From contig JAYRYZ010000026.1 in assembly GCA_041916775.1 (NCBI GenBank), forward strand, positions 1 to 64,000: a DNA stretch of 64,000 nt. Reading direction: 5' to 3'. The stretch comes from UBA2357 sp041916775. GTDB taxonomy: Bacteria > Pseudomonadota > Gammaproteobacteria > Burkholderiales > Rhodocyclaceae. This document shows positions 1 to 8,602 of the stretch, piece by piece (positions within the stretch are counted from its first letter, which is position 1; each line of letters begins with the position of its first letter). The notes under the pieces are model-generated. The model was not told the origin of the DNA. It worked only from the letters and a program-made list of their open reading frames with translations, and ran no database searches. Position numbers and translations under genes: made by a program.

Positions 1-2841
1 TCAGAAATCCTTCCACTCGTCCTCGTCGTCACTGACGACCGGGAGCGCCTTGCGCGCGCTGCGAGCCGGTGCCGGTACGGGCGCCGCCTCCGCGCGCCGG
101 CCCGCCGCGGCTGGCAGTCTCGCCGGTGCAGGGGCACGCGCTCCCGCGTGTCGCCCCCCTTGCCCTTCGATGCGGAACTGGCTCACCTGCTCGGTCAGCG
201 CCGCCGACTGCTCTTCCAGCGACTCCGCCGCCGCACTCGCCTCTTCCACCAGCGCCGCGTTCTGCTGCGTCACCTCGTCCATGTGCGTCACCGCCTGGTT
301 GATCTGCTCGATCCCCGCGCTCTGCTCCGCCGACGCCGACGAGATCTCCGCCACCCGCTGCGTCACCCGCGACACCGCCTCCACCACCTCGCGGATCACC
401 CCGCCCGTGTCGCCCGCGAGCCGCGAGCCCTGCTCCACACGCTCTACCGACTCCGAGATCAGCGTCTTGATCTCCTTGGCCGCCGCCGCACTGCGCTGCG
501 CGAGGCTGCGCACCTCGCCCGCCACCACCGCGAAGCCACGACCCTGCTCGCCTGCACGTGCAGCCTCCACCGCCGCATTGAGCGCGAGGATGTTGGTCTG
601 GAAGGCGATGCCGTCGATCACGCTGATGATGTCCACAATCTTGCGCGCCGCGTGGTTGATCGACTCCATCGTCGCAACCATCTGCTCCATCGATTTCGCC
701 CCGCGGCTTGCAACTTCCGCCGCCTCGGTCGCCTCGGCACGCGCCTGCAGCGCGTTCTCGGCGTTGTGCTTCACCGTCGCGGTGAGCTCTTCCATGCTCG
801 CCGCCGTCTGCTGCAGGCTCGAGGCCTGCTGCTCGGTGCGCGCCGACAGATCCGCATTGCCGTGTGCGATCTCCTTCGCCGCCGTGCCCACCGACTGCGC
901 CGCCTCCGCGATCTCGCCGATCATCCGCGTCAGCGCGTCCGCGGTGCGGTTGGTGTAGGCCTTCAGCTCGCCGAACGCACCTTCGTAGTCGCCTTCGATG
1001 CGCCGCGTGAGATCCGCGTCCGACATCGCACCCAGCACCGCATTCGCTTCCTGCAGCCCGCGGTCCGCCGCCTCGATCAGCGCGTTCATGCCCTTGCCAA
1101 GCGTCTCGAAGAAGCCGCGCAGCTCCGCCGTCTCCATCCGCTGGCTGAAATCACCCCGCGCCGCCGCGCTCACCACACGCTCCAGCGACTCTTCGGTGGC
1201 GAGCTCCGCGGTGCGGTCCTGCCACTCGACGACAGTCGCAAGCCGCGCCCCCTCGGCATCGAACACCGGGCTCGCAACGAGCCGGAAGGTGTAGCCCGAC
1301 ACCTTGATCTGCGCGGTATGCACGCCGCGCAGTGCACCGAGCAGGCCACGCTGATGCGCCGGGTTGCGGTGGAAACTGTCGAAGTTGGAGCCGACGATGC
1401 GGTCCACCCTGAAGTTCGGCAACTCGGTCTGCAGGCTTTTTTCGGCCCGACCGAGCATTTCGAGAACCGAATTGTTGGCGTAGACGATGAGTCCGTCCGG
1501 ATCCGCGATCATGATGTTCACCGAGGCGTGATCCAGGGCGTTGCGAATGCGCAGGGACGCGGTCGCCACCGCACGGATGGATGCAACGTCGCTCTCGAGC
1601 TTGATCTGCATCGAGCGCAGCGCGTACACCATCTGACCGATCTCGTCCTCGTTGTGCGGAACGAGCTGGTTGCGATAGTTGCCCTCGCTGATGTTGCGCA
1701 GTGCGACGCCCGCCTCGCGCAAGGGCAGCACGATCGCGCGCATCAGCGCGCGGCTGGCCAGCAAGGCGACCACGAGAACCAGCGCGATACTGCCGAGCAC
1801 CGCATACTTGGTAACCGTCGCCACGGTGCTGGCCGATACGAGCACGGCCTCGGAGACAGCGCGATGATGCGCCAACAGGGCGTTCGCCGCCGTGCTTGCA
1901 TCGGTGAAGGCAGGGTTGAGTCGGGTGAGGATGGTACGGTTGGCCTGGATGAACTCGCCGGCCGAGAAGTGCTCCGACACTGCCGACAGGCCGTCACGCA
2001 CGAAACGCGTACGCGCCTCCGTGAAGCGCTCGTCGAGCGCCTGCTGCTCGGGGGAGGGCGGAATCTTGAGGTATTCCGCCCAGAGGGCGTCGATACGGAC
2101 GCGGCCCCGCTCCACGTTGTCGAGATGCAGCTTCAGCGGATGGTCGTGCATGCTCGCGAAGCTTGACTGCGGGTCATGCTGCAACGCGAGCAGGATCTGC
2201 GCCCGGTTTTCGCTCAAGATTGCGATGATCTCCTGAACGACCTGCGCACCGTTGACCTGCGCGCTGCTCACCGCGTCGAGCTTGGCGCGCATGGTGGCGT
2301 TGATGAACAGCCCGCCGGCTGCACCGACCACCAGCGCAAGAATCAGAAACGCCAGCAGCGCCCACAGCCTTGCGCCGACCGAAAGCCGCGCCACGCGGCC
2401 GAGGCGGTTGGCAGAAAACGGGAAGGCCATCTCGCCAGCCTTCACTTTGCGGTAGAGCGCAGCGGCGGCATCGATCTGCTCTCGGGTCGGACGGGTGCGC
2501 GAGGACAGGTAACCGCTGCACTGCCCACCCTCGTAGATCGGCGTGGCATTGGCGAACACCCAGTAGAAGTCGCCGGTCTTGGTGCGGTTCTTGACCACGC
2601 CGCACCAGGGCTTGCCTGCCTTGAGCGTATCCCACATGTCCTGGTAAGCCTCGGCCGGCATGTCGGGGTGGCGCACGATGTTGTGCGGTGCGCCGAGGAG
2701 TTCGGCCTCGCTGAAGCCGCTGATCGCGACGAACTCGGCGTTGCAGGAGGTGATCTGGCCCTTGAGGTCGGTCGTGGACACCAGAATGCAGGATTCCGGC
2801 ACAAGCACTTCGTTCTGGGTGATCGGAAGATTGATCTTCAT
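1..2841 (-). CDS. PAS-containing methyl-accepting chemotaxis protein (Aer-like)
   Basis: Chemoreceptor of 946 residues that should signal to the CheA/CheW pair encoded just upstream in the same operon. An N-terminal Aer-type PAS domain (about residues 20-115) is followed by a membrane segment near 155-178, a helical region, a second membrane segment near 342-364, HAMP, a second PAS (about 435-545) and the MCP signalling hairpin. The hairpin tip reads IAFQTNILALNAAVEAARAG. A Pro/Ala-rich tail of about 50 residues ends in EWKDF, which fits the W-x-x-F type CheR/CheB docking pentapeptide. The ATG is preceded by AGGCGG and lies 12 bp after cheW. The double PAS suggests redox or energy sensing; the ligand or cofactor is unknown. 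Confidence 0.93.
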   Translation of the reverse strand: MKINLPITQNEVLVPESCILVSTTDLKGQITSCNAEFVAISGFSEAELLGAPHNIVRHPDMPAEAYQDMWDTLKAGKPWCGVVKNRTKTGDFYWVFANATPIYEGGQCSGYLSSRTRPTREQIDAAAALYRKVKAGEMAFPFSANRLGRVARLSVGARLWALLAFLILALVVGAAGGLFINATMRAKLDAVSSAQVNGAQVVQEIIAILSENRAQILLALQHDPQSSFASMHDHPLKLHLDNVERGRVRIDALWAEYLKIPPSPEQQALDERFTEARTRFVRDGLSAVSEHFSAGEFIQANRTILTRLNPAFTDASTAANALLAHHRAVSEAVLVSASTVATVTKYAVLGSIALVLVVALLASRALMRAIVLPLREAGVALRNISEGNYRNQLVPHNEDEIGQMVYALRSMQIKLESDVASIRAVATASLRIRNALDHASVNIMIADPDGLIVYANNSVLEMLGRAEKSLQTELPNFRVDRIVGSNFDSFHRNPAHQRGLLGALRGVHTAQIKVSGYTFRLVASPVFDAEGARLATVVEWQDRTAELATEESLERVVSAAARGDFSQRMETAELRGFFETLGKGMNALIEAADRGLQEANAVLGAMSDADLTRRIEGDYEGAFGELKAYTNRTADALTRMIGEIAEAAQSVGTAAKEIAHGNADLSARTEQQASSLQQTAASMEELTATVKHNAENALQARAEATEAAEVASRGAKSMEQMVATMESINHAARKIVDIISVIDGIAFQTNILALNAAVEAARAGEQGRGFAVVAGEVRSLAQRSAAAAKEIKTLISESVERVEQGSRLAGDTGGVIREVVEAVSRVTQRVAEISSASAEQSAGIEQINQAVTHMDEVTQQNAALVEEASAAAESLEEQSAALTEQVSQFRIEGQGGRHAGARAPAPARLPAAAGRRAEAAPVPAPARSARKALPVVSDDEDEWKDF

Positions 2842-2853
2842 GGTTCCGCCTCG

Positions 2854-3339
2854 TTATCCCGCAGCCTGTTCGATGAGCTTCATTTCGTCGCTGGTCATCA
2901 GCTTGGCGATGTCAAGCAGGATCACCATGCGCTGGTCCACCGTGGCCAGGCCGGTGATGAAGCGTATATCCACCGCGGCCCCCATCTCCGGTGGCGGGGC
3001 GATCTCCTCCGGTGCGAGCCGGATCACATCGCTGACGCTGTCCACCACCGCGCCGACCAATCGCCCGGCCACCGAGATGATGATCACCACGGTGAAGGGC
3101 GAGTACTCGACCTTCTCCAGCGCCAGCTTGATGCGCAGATCGACGATGGGCACGATCGCGCCGCGCAGGTTGATCACGCCCTTGATGAAGGGCGGGGCAT
3201 GCACGATGCGGGTCACCGGCTCGAAGCCGCGGATCTCCTGCACCGTGAGGATGTCGATCGCGTACTCCTCCTCGCCGAGTGCGAAGGTGAGGTACTCCTG
3301 CGAGGCGGAATGCGGATCGCTGTGGCTGGCGATGTTCAT
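2854..3339 (-). CDS. cheW: Chemotaxis coupling protein CheW
   Basis: CheW adaptor of 161 residues that links chemoreceptors to the CheA kinase in the cytoplasmic array. The whole protein is a CheW-like SH3-type domain, with the family signatures DILTVQEIRGFEPVTRI, INLRGAIVPIVDLR and a C-terminal ILLDIAKLM. Its ATG overlaps the cheA stop codon by 4 bp (ATGA), so translation is probably coupled. The receptor gene follows after 12 bp. Length and domain are normal for the family. Confidence 0.97.
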   Translation of the reverse strand: MNIASHSDPHSASQEYLTFALGEEEYAIDILTVQEIRGFEPVTRIVHAPPFIKGVINLRGAIVPIVDLRIKLALEKVEYSPFTVVIIISVAGRLVGAVVDSVSDVIRLAPEEIAPPPEMGAAVDIRFITGLATVDQRMVILLDIAKLMTSDEMKLIEQAAG

Positions 3340-5810
3340 GCGGCGCTTCCTTGATTGACTTTGGCTTGTGGGCCGGCCATGCGCAGGATGCCGTCCACAT
3401 CGATGATGAGCGACACCTTGCCGTCGCCGAGAATGGTGGCGCCGGAGACACCCTGGACACGGCGATAGTTGGTTTCCAGGTTCTTCACCACGACCTGGTG
3501 TTGGCCGAGGAGCTCGTCCACGCCGACAGCGATCTTGCGGTTCTGCGATTCCAGCACCACCAGCACACCTTCAGTCACGTCGCGGCTCGCGGCGGGGATC
3601 TCGAAGAGCTCGGCGAGGCTCACCACCGGGATATAGTCCTCGCGCACCTGCACCACACGGCCGTCGCGGCCCACCGTGCGGAACACGAGGCCGCTCGCCT
3701 GGATGGACTCGACGATGTAGCCCAGCGGAACGATGAAGGTCTCGTCGCCTACACGCACCGACATGCCATCCAGGATCGCCAGCGTTAGCGGCAGGCGGAT
3801 GCTCACCCGCGTGCCCGCACCAGTGACGCTTGAGAGCGACACCGAGCCGCCGAGCGCGTGAATGTTCTTGCGCACCACGTCCATCCCGACGCCGCGACCG
3901 GAGACATCGGTGACCGCCTCGGCGGTCGAGAAGCCCGGCGCGAAGATCAGATCCCAGACCTCGCTGTCGGGCGCCTCCGGGTTCACCGGGATACCGTTCG
4001 ATCTCGCCTTCGCCAGGATGCGCTCGCGGTTGAGCCCACCGCCGTCGTCGCTGATCTCGATCAGGATATGACCGCTCTGATGCGAGGCCGCGAGCGTGAT
4101 GTGCCCGACCGGCGTCTTGCCGGCCGCGACGCGCGCGGCAGGCAGCTCCAGACCGTGATCGACGGAATTGCGCACGAGATGGGTGAGCGGATCCACGATC
4201 TTCTCCGTCATGCCCTTGTCGAGCTCGGTGGACTCGCCGACGAGATGCAGCTCCGCCTGCTTGTCGAGCTTGCGTGCGAGGTCGCGCACCATGCGCGGAT
4301 AGCGCGAGAAGACGAGACTCATCGGCACCATGCGGATCGACAACACCGCCTCCTGCAGGTCACGGCTGTTGCGCTCAAGCTGTGCGAGACCGGCGAGCAT
4401 GCGCTCATGCACCACGGGGTCGAGTTGCTGGGCCGACTGCAACAACATGGACTGAGTGATGACGAGCTCGCCCACGAGGTTGATGAGCTGATCCACCTTG
4501 GCGGTGCCGACCCGGATCGAAGTGTCGGCAGCGACCCCGGCCGTCGGCGCAGCAGCGCGCGGGGCAGCGGGCTCCCCGGCCTTGAAGGGCCGGGCTTCGC
4601 TGCTGGGCGCTGGCGCAGCCACTGTAGCGCCCTCGCTTGCGCTGCCGGCGGATGCGCCCCTGTCGGGCACGCCGGGCGCGTTGGGGAAGAAGCCGTAAGG
4701 CTCCGTTCGCACCGCCACGACCTCGATTTGCGTCGCATCCGCCGCCGGCAGGGAAGGTTCGGCTGCGTCGAAGAAACCGTAACCGGGATCGGGCGCCGCA
4801 GCCTGCGCCGGCAGATCGTCGAATAGACCATAGCCGGGGTCCGCGGCGACCGGCGGCTTCGTCGGCACCTCGTCGAAGAATCCGTAGCCGGGGTCACCCG
4901 CAGGTTGAGCCTCGGGAACGGCTGCGGCCGCAGCGGCATCGTCATCAGGTGCGTCGAAGAACCCGTAGCCCGCGTCGGCCTGCGCAACCGTCGCGTCCGG
5001 CCCGTCATCGAAGAAGCCGTAAGCCGGATCCGACCCGTCGCCAGCGGGCTCCGCGTCGAACAGGCCGTAACCCGGATCGGCATCCACGCCCTCATCGACC
5101 GGAACGATCTCCACAGACTCCGGAGGCAGCAGGAACGACACCACCTCGCGCAAGTCTTCGTCGGAGACCGTCGAACGCAGCGCGACACGCCAACTCCCAC
5201 GCACCGTGCCGTCCGGCGGCGACTCGCGCAGCTCGAGCGCACCGAACTGGCCCAGCGCGTCCAGCAGCAGCGCCGCCTGCGCGAGATCGAACATGCCGTC
5301 GCGGTCGATGTGCCAGCGGAGCTCACGCAAGACCGCTGCGCCGGGCTGCGGCTGAATCGCCTGATACACCTCCTGCGGCTGCGCAGGAGCGCCGCCGGTC
5401 ACGACGGGAACTGACTCCCGCTCGGTCACCGCAAGCCGCGCAAGCTCGGACTCCAGCGCCCGAACGCGATCGCCCTGCACCGCCTCGCCACCCTTGTGTG
5501 CGCCGATCAAGGCATGCAGCAGGTCCACTGCCGCGAGGCAAGCATCGACACGGACCTCGTCGAGTTGCAACTCACCATGCCGGACACGGTCGAGCAAGGT
5601 CTCGAGGTTGTGGGTGAAGGCCGCCACATCCGCGAGTCCGAACGTGCCAGCACCGCCCTTTATCGAATGCGCCGCGCGAAAGATCGCATTCACCTGCTCG
5701 AGATCGAGCGCCGCAGGGTCGATGCCGAGCAGTCCGGCCTCCATTGTCGCGAGGTGTTCCTCGGCCTCCTCATAGAAGACCGGCAGGAACTGGCCCATGT
5801 CGAGCGTCAT
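3336..5810 (-). CDS. cheA: Chemotaxis histidine kinase CheA with repeated YGFFD linker
   Basis: Central chemotaxis kinase of 824 residues that passes phosphate from its HPt histidine to CheY. The P1 domain carries FRAAHSIKGG with His48 as phospho-acceptor. A P2-like response-regulator docking region lies at about 158-240. It is followed by a linker (about 245-376) with seven copies of a D-P-G-Y-G-F/L-F-D type motif. Then come P3 (VDQLINLVGELV), the P4 ATPase domain (HLVRNSVDHGLE, DDGGG) and a CheW-like P5 at the C terminus. It is longer than the enterobacterial protein because of the linker. It lies 19 bp after cheY and overlaps cheW. The kinase residues look intact. Confidence 0.96.
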   Translation of the reverse strand: MTLDMGQFLPVFYEEAEEHLATMEAGLLGIDPAALDLEQVNAIFRAAHSIKGGAGTFGLADVAAFTHNLETLLDRVRHGELQLDEVRVDACLAAVDLLHALIGAHKGGEAVQGDRVRALESELARLAVTERESVPVVTGGAPAQPQEVYQAIQPQPGAAVLRELRWHIDRDGMFDLAQAALLLDALGQFGALELRESPPDGTVRGSWRVALRSTVSDEDLREVVSFLLPPESVEIVPVDEGVDADPGYGLFDAEPAGDGSDPAYGFFDDGPDATVAQADAGYGFFDAPDDDAAAAAAVPEAQPAGDPGYGFFDEVPTKPPVAADPGYGLFDDLPAQAAAPDPGYGFFDAAEPSLPAADATQIEVVAVRTEPYGFFPNAPGVPDRGASAGSASEGATVAAPAPSSEARPFKAGEPAAPRAAAPTAGVAADTSIRVGTAKVDQLINLVGELVITQSMLLQSAQQLDPVVHERMLAGLAQLERNSRDLQEAVLSIRMVPMSLVFSRYPRMVRDLARKLDKQAELHLVGESTELDKGMTEKIVDPLTHLVRNSVDHGLELPAARVAAGKTPVGHITLAASHQSGHILIEISDDGGGLNRERILAKARSNGIPVNPEAPDSEVWDLIFAPGFSTAEAVTDVSGRGVGMDVVRKNIHALGGSVSLSSVTGAGTRVSIRLPLTLAILDGMSVRVGDETFIVPLGYIVESIQASGLVFRTVGRDGRVVQVREDYIPVVSLAELFEIPAASRDVTEGVLVVLESQNRKIAVGVDELLGQHQVVVKNLETNYRRVQGVSGATILGDGKVSLIIDVDGILRMAGPQAKVNQGSAA
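4683..5078 (-). repeat. Coding region for seven YGFF(D) motifs in the CheA linker
   Basis: Six copies of D-[PA]-[GA]-Y-G-[FL]-F-D begin at CheA residues 245, 261, 279, 306, 324 and 341. A seventh, degenerate copy (EPYGFFPNAP) lies at 370-379. Spacing is irregular (16-27 residues, about 29 to the degenerate copy), and the connecting stretches are Ala/Pro/Asp-rich and look disordered. The motif is conserved while the spacers diverge, which points to selection on a short linear motif rather than recent DNA duplication. Its binding partner is unknown. Confidence 0.85.
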
Positions 5811-5829
5811 GGCAGCGTGTCCGATGGGT

Positions 5830-6195
5830 TCAGGGCAGGACCTTGCGCACCACCTCGAGCAGCTTTGCCGGATCGAACGGCTTCACCAGCCAGCCGGTCG
5901 CGCCGGCCGCCTTGCCCTGCGCCTTCATCTGGTCGCTGGACTCGGTGGTGAGGATCAGTATCGGCGTGGTCCGGTAGTTGGGCAGCGCACGCAGCGCCTT
6001 CACCATCGTCAGCCCGTCCATGCGCGGCATGTTCTGGTCGGTGAGGATCAGGTTGAATTGCTTCGCACGCGCCTTGGCGAGACCATCCTGGCCATCCACA
6101 GCCTCCGCCACCTCGTAGCCCTGACTCTTCAATGCAAACGCGACCATCTGCCGGATCGACGCGGAATCATCGACAGTAAGGATTGCTTTCGCCAT
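5830..6195 (-). CDS. cheY: Chemotaxis response regulator CheY
   Basis: Single-domain receiver of 121 residues. The acidic pocket is formed by the DD of LTVDDSAS, the phospho-acceptor is Asp53 in LTDQNMPRMD, and the conserved lysine is in WLVKPFD (about residue 105). There is no output domain. It should be phosphorylated by the CheA encoded 19 bp downstream and then bind the flagellar switch or another effector. The order MCP-cheY-cheA-cheW-MCP on one strand supports CheY rather than an orphan receiver. Confidence 0.93.
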   Translation of the reverse strand: MAKAILTVDDSASIRQMVAFALKSQGYEVAEAVDGQDGLAKARAKQFNLILTDQNMPRMDGLTMVKALRALPNYRTTPILILTTESSDQMKAQGKAAGATGWLVKPFDPAKLLEVVRKVLP

Positions 6196-6265
6196 GTTGA
6201 TACCCTATTCAAAATGAAATGAAACCGAAACCGCGTGACCGAACCGCTTAGTCAAGAGCGCACCC

Positions 6266-7435
6266 TCAGAACAACTCCACGTCGCCCGAGTCCATCGACG
6301 CCTGCGCCACCGGCGCGCGGAAAGTCGTTGCCTGGAAATCGCGCACCGCCGACCGCACGGCATCAGGATCGCGCGAAGCCGTGGCCATCTGCTCCAGCAC
6401 CCCTGCGGCAGCGACGAGCCGCGCGTTTGCGGTGCCAAGCAACTGCGAGGTCATGTCCTGGAACTGAAGCGCGATAACCGCCTGCTGCACGCCATCACGC
6501 ACCGCGTCGGAGATGGAGCGCGCATCGAGCGCGATCCGGCCGCGGCGGGCATTCATCCGGTCGAGCATCTCGATCATCTCCTGGATGTCCTGCTTCGCCT
6601 GCAATGCGTGGCTCATGTCATGCGAGGCAAGTTCATCCACCGAGTGCCCGGCCTCTTCGAGCGCAGTCCCCACCTGGTCGAGAACGCCACGAATCTCGGT
6701 GCTGAGCCGGTTGGTGTTCTCGGAGAGCTTGCGCACCTCGTCGGCGACCACCGCAAACCCGCGCCCTGCCTCGCCTGCACGCGCGGCCTCGATCGCCGCA
6801 TTGAGCGCGAGCAGGTTGGTCTGCTTGGAGATGTTCTCGATCCCTGCCAACAGCCGATTCACCGACTCCATGTGGGCGGACACGGCCTCGACCCGCTCGA
6901 CGATCTCGATTGCAAGCTTGCTCGTGCCGAGCGCCTCATCGACGAACACGACAAGGGTTTCGGTGGTGCTGCGCACGAAGCGCGCAAACATCGCGGCGTC
7001 GGACTCGCTGCGCTGCACGCCGTGCTCGTCGATATCTTCGTCGGGATTCAACTGTCCAATCAATGTCGCCTGGGACGCAACCTGCTGCTCGAGAACGTGA
7101 AATGCCCCCACCAGTTTGTCGATGGCCTGATGTATGAGCTCCACCGCGCGCCTCACCTCCTCGCCCGAGGTCCGCAACGGCGTGGCCAGCGCCTGACCGA
7201 CTTCTGCGAGCGGCAGATCGTTGCCGCCGGCGGCCGGCTCGGCGCTCGTGTCACGCTTTGCCAGGGGCGCGGGCGCCAACCCCCAGAGCGCTGCCCAACC
7301 CATGCCCAGGACGAGGATCAGTGCACTTCCCGACCACGCACCTGCAATGAGCTTGTTGGCAAGCGCGGCAATGAGCGTCGCCGCCAACCCGACCGCAATC
7401 CGGCTCCATGGAGGTGACTCTTTTGGATGCATCAT
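6266..7435 (-). CDS. Short methyl-accepting chemotaxis protein, first gene of the che operon
   Basis: Receptor of about 389 residues with two closely spaced N-terminal hydrophobic segments (about residues 10-50) and almost no periplasmic domain, followed by an MCP signalling domain with the tip QTNILALNAAIEAARAGEAG. After the tip it reads VIALQFQDMTSQLLG, a stretch resembling one found in CheZ and in small beta-proteobacterial receptors. The start at 7435 is chosen because GGAG lies 6 nt upstream; an in-frame upstream start at 7465 and ATG 7432 are alternatives. It heads the operon, with 70 bp to cheY. The lack of a sensor domain suggests detection of membrane or internal state. Confidence 0.85.
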   Translation of the reverse strand: MMHPKESPPWSRIAVGLAATLIAALANKLIAGAWSGSALILVLGMGWAALWGLAPAPLAKRDTSAEPAAGGNDLPLAEVGQALATPLRTSGEEVRRAVELIHQAIDKLVGAFHVLEQQVASQATLIGQLNPDEDIDEHGVQRSESDAAMFARFVRSTTETLVVFVDEALGTSKLAIEIVERVEAVSAHMESVNRLLAGIENISKQTNLLALNAAIEAARAGEAGRGFAVVADEVRKLSENTNRLSTEIRGVLDQVGTALEEAGHSVDELASHDMSHALQAKQDIQEMIEMLDRMNARRGRIALDARSISDAVRDGVQQAVIALQFQDMTSQLLGTANARLVAAAGVLEQMATASRDPDAVRSAVRDFQATTFRAPVAQASMDSGDVELF

Positions 7436-7770
7436 CTGATACTCCGGCCGTGACGAAAATATCATTTATTCGTCAATTTGTATATTTTCTTGTTCTTTTC
7501 GCTCCGAATGCGCCGAAGCCGATCCGGCCATCCTTCGTCAATGACATTACGGCCAACGTGTACAAGACTTTAGCCCACACCGACGAAACAGCTATGCACG
7601 CCCACCAACCCGCTGCGATTTCCGAATTGTCGCATTTTTGCCGTTTCTGCAGCCCAAACATATTGAACGCCCTGTGGCTCCCGCTGGGTTTGATCGTGAT
7701 CAATGAAACCCATACAGTGACCCCCGACGCGCTCGCAAGCGTGCGAGAAGCCCCTTCCGGAAGACGCCCG
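7436..7770. other. Divergent intergenic region between che operon and GDSL lipoprotein
   Basis: These 335 bp are more AT-rich than their surroundings, particularly 7460-7500. A plus-strand frame runs through from 7408, but it has no ribosome binding site and its predicted peptide resembles nothing I recognise, so I treat the region as non-coding. It contains the perfect FNR-type palindrome at 7690-7703 and a plausible -10 at 7713-7718. No convincing promoter for the minus-strand operon was seen. Confidence 0.6.
7690..7703. promoter_or_regulatory. Perfect FNR/Anr/Dnr-type box
   Basis: The sequence TTGATCGTGATCAA matches the FNR-family consensus TTGAT-N4-ATCAA at every defined base. It overlaps the -35 position (TTGATC, 7690-7695) of a possible plus-strand promoter whose -10 would be TACAGT at 7713-7718 with a 17-bp spacer. 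In that position a bound regulator would repress rather than activate. It could instead act on the minus-strand chemotaxis operon, whose start codon is 255 bp away. Confidence 0.6.
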
Positions 7771-8406
7771 ATGTCGATACGAATGTTCATCCTGGGATGC
7801 CTGGTCTGCCTTGTCAGCGCCTGTGGTCAACCCGAGCGCCTGGCGGAAGTGGCCCCCGGCGCAACCGTTCTGGCGTTTGGCGACAGCGTCACCGTCGGCG
7901 TCGGCGCCACCGAAGGCGAGGATTGGCCGATGCTGCTCGCCGAGCGCACGGGCTGGATCGTGGTGAATGGCGGGGTGTCGGGCGATACGGCCCAGAATGG
8001 GCGACAGCGCATCGCCGCGCTGCTGGAGGACTATCGGCCCAGCCTGGTGATCATCGAACTTGGCGGCAACGACTTCCTCCGCCGCCGTCCGCACGCGGCA
8101 GTCAAGGAGGACCTCCGCGCCATCGTCACCGCAGTACGCGAAGCGCAGGCCCAGCCGGTGCTGATGGCGGTGCCGGAGCTGTCGCTGATGGCCGTGGTCG
8201 CCGGCCGTCCCGCTGACGCGGCGCTCTACGCCGAGCTCGCGGAGGAAGAGAACATCCCGTTGATCGACAAGGTGTTCTCCGAGGTTCTGGGTGCCCCAGA
8301 CCTGCGCGCCGACCAGATCCACCCCAACGCCGCGGGCTACGCTCGGATGGCCGACGGCATCATCGAGGCCCTGCGCGGCATGGGTCTTTTGGGAGATGGC
8401 GGCTGA
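7771..8406 (+). CDS. GDSL/SGNH-family esterase, predicted lipoprotein
   Basis: SGNH hydrolase of 211 residues related to TesA-type arylesterases. A short signal peptide ends in a lipobox (CLVSAC), so it is probably a lipid-anchored periplasmic or outer-membrane enzyme. The family blocks are present: block I AFGDSVTVG with the nucleophile serine, block II GGVSGDT, block III GGND and block V DQIHPN with the catalytic Asp and His. ATG 7771 is preferred over upstream in-frame starts because it begins a clean signal sequence. The substrate cannot be told. A second SGNH enzyme (tesA) is encoded 9 kb away. Confidence 0.85.
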   Translation: MSIRMFILGCLVCLVSACGQPERLAEVAPGATVLAFGDSVTVGVGATEGEDWPMLLAERTGWIVVNGGVSGDTAQNGRQRIAALLEDYRPSLVIIELGGNDFLRRRPHAAVKEDLRAIVTAVREAQAQPVLMAVPELSLMAVVAGRPADAALYAELAEEENIPLIDKVFSEVLGAPDLRADQIHPNAAGYARMADGIIEALRGMGLLGDGG

Positions 8407-8433
8407 GAATGATCTGTCCGCGCAATTTCATTG

Positions 8434-8518
8434 TGGTGCCCAGGAAGGGACTCGAACCCCCACGCCTCGCGGCGCCAGAACCTAAATCTGGTGCGTCTAC
8501 CAATTCCGCCACCTGGGC
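8434..8518 (-). tRNA. tRNA-Leu (anticodon UAG)
   Basis: Class II tRNA of 85 nt including an encoded CCA. The acceptor arms GCCCAGG/CCTGGGC pair. The anticodon stem CCAGA/TCTGG encloses the loop TTTAGGT with anticodon TAG, reading CUN leucine codons. A long variable arm (CGCC-GCGA-GGCG) and the T-loop GGTTCGAGTCC are present. It is a single gene on the minus strand, downstream of the lipocalin-like gene. Confidence 0.97.
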
Positions 8519-8588
8519 CCGGGGTGAGGCCTTGCGTGCCGCGCGGCCACCCGGGAAAGACACCGCCGCGGGCGCGGCAGCGGGCCGG

Positions 8589-8594
8589 ATTATA
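8589..8594 (-). promoter_or_regulatory. Possible -10 element of tRNA-Leu
   Basis: A consensus TATAAT on the minus strand lies 70 nt before the mature tRNA 5' end, just beyond the end of the 8603-9703 gene. No good -35 was seen at 16-18 bp, so the call rests on the -10 alone. Confidence 0.4.
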
Positions 8595-8602
8595 CACGCG
8601 GC

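Noticed and set aside
148..2166. Long plus-strand open frame of 672 codons across the first chemoreceptor gene
   Set aside because: It is antisense to a clear MCP gene; the predicted peptide is Arg/His/Leu-rich without domains, an effect of high GC and codon bias. The same applies to plus-strand frames at 2176-3354, 33331-35871 and 53365-55521.
4683..5078. CheA repeat as a DNA-level repeat array or CRISPR-like element
   Set aside because: The spacing is irregular, third-codon positions differ between copies and the frame is preserved throughout, so it is a protein motif repeat. No CRISPR array was seen anywhere.
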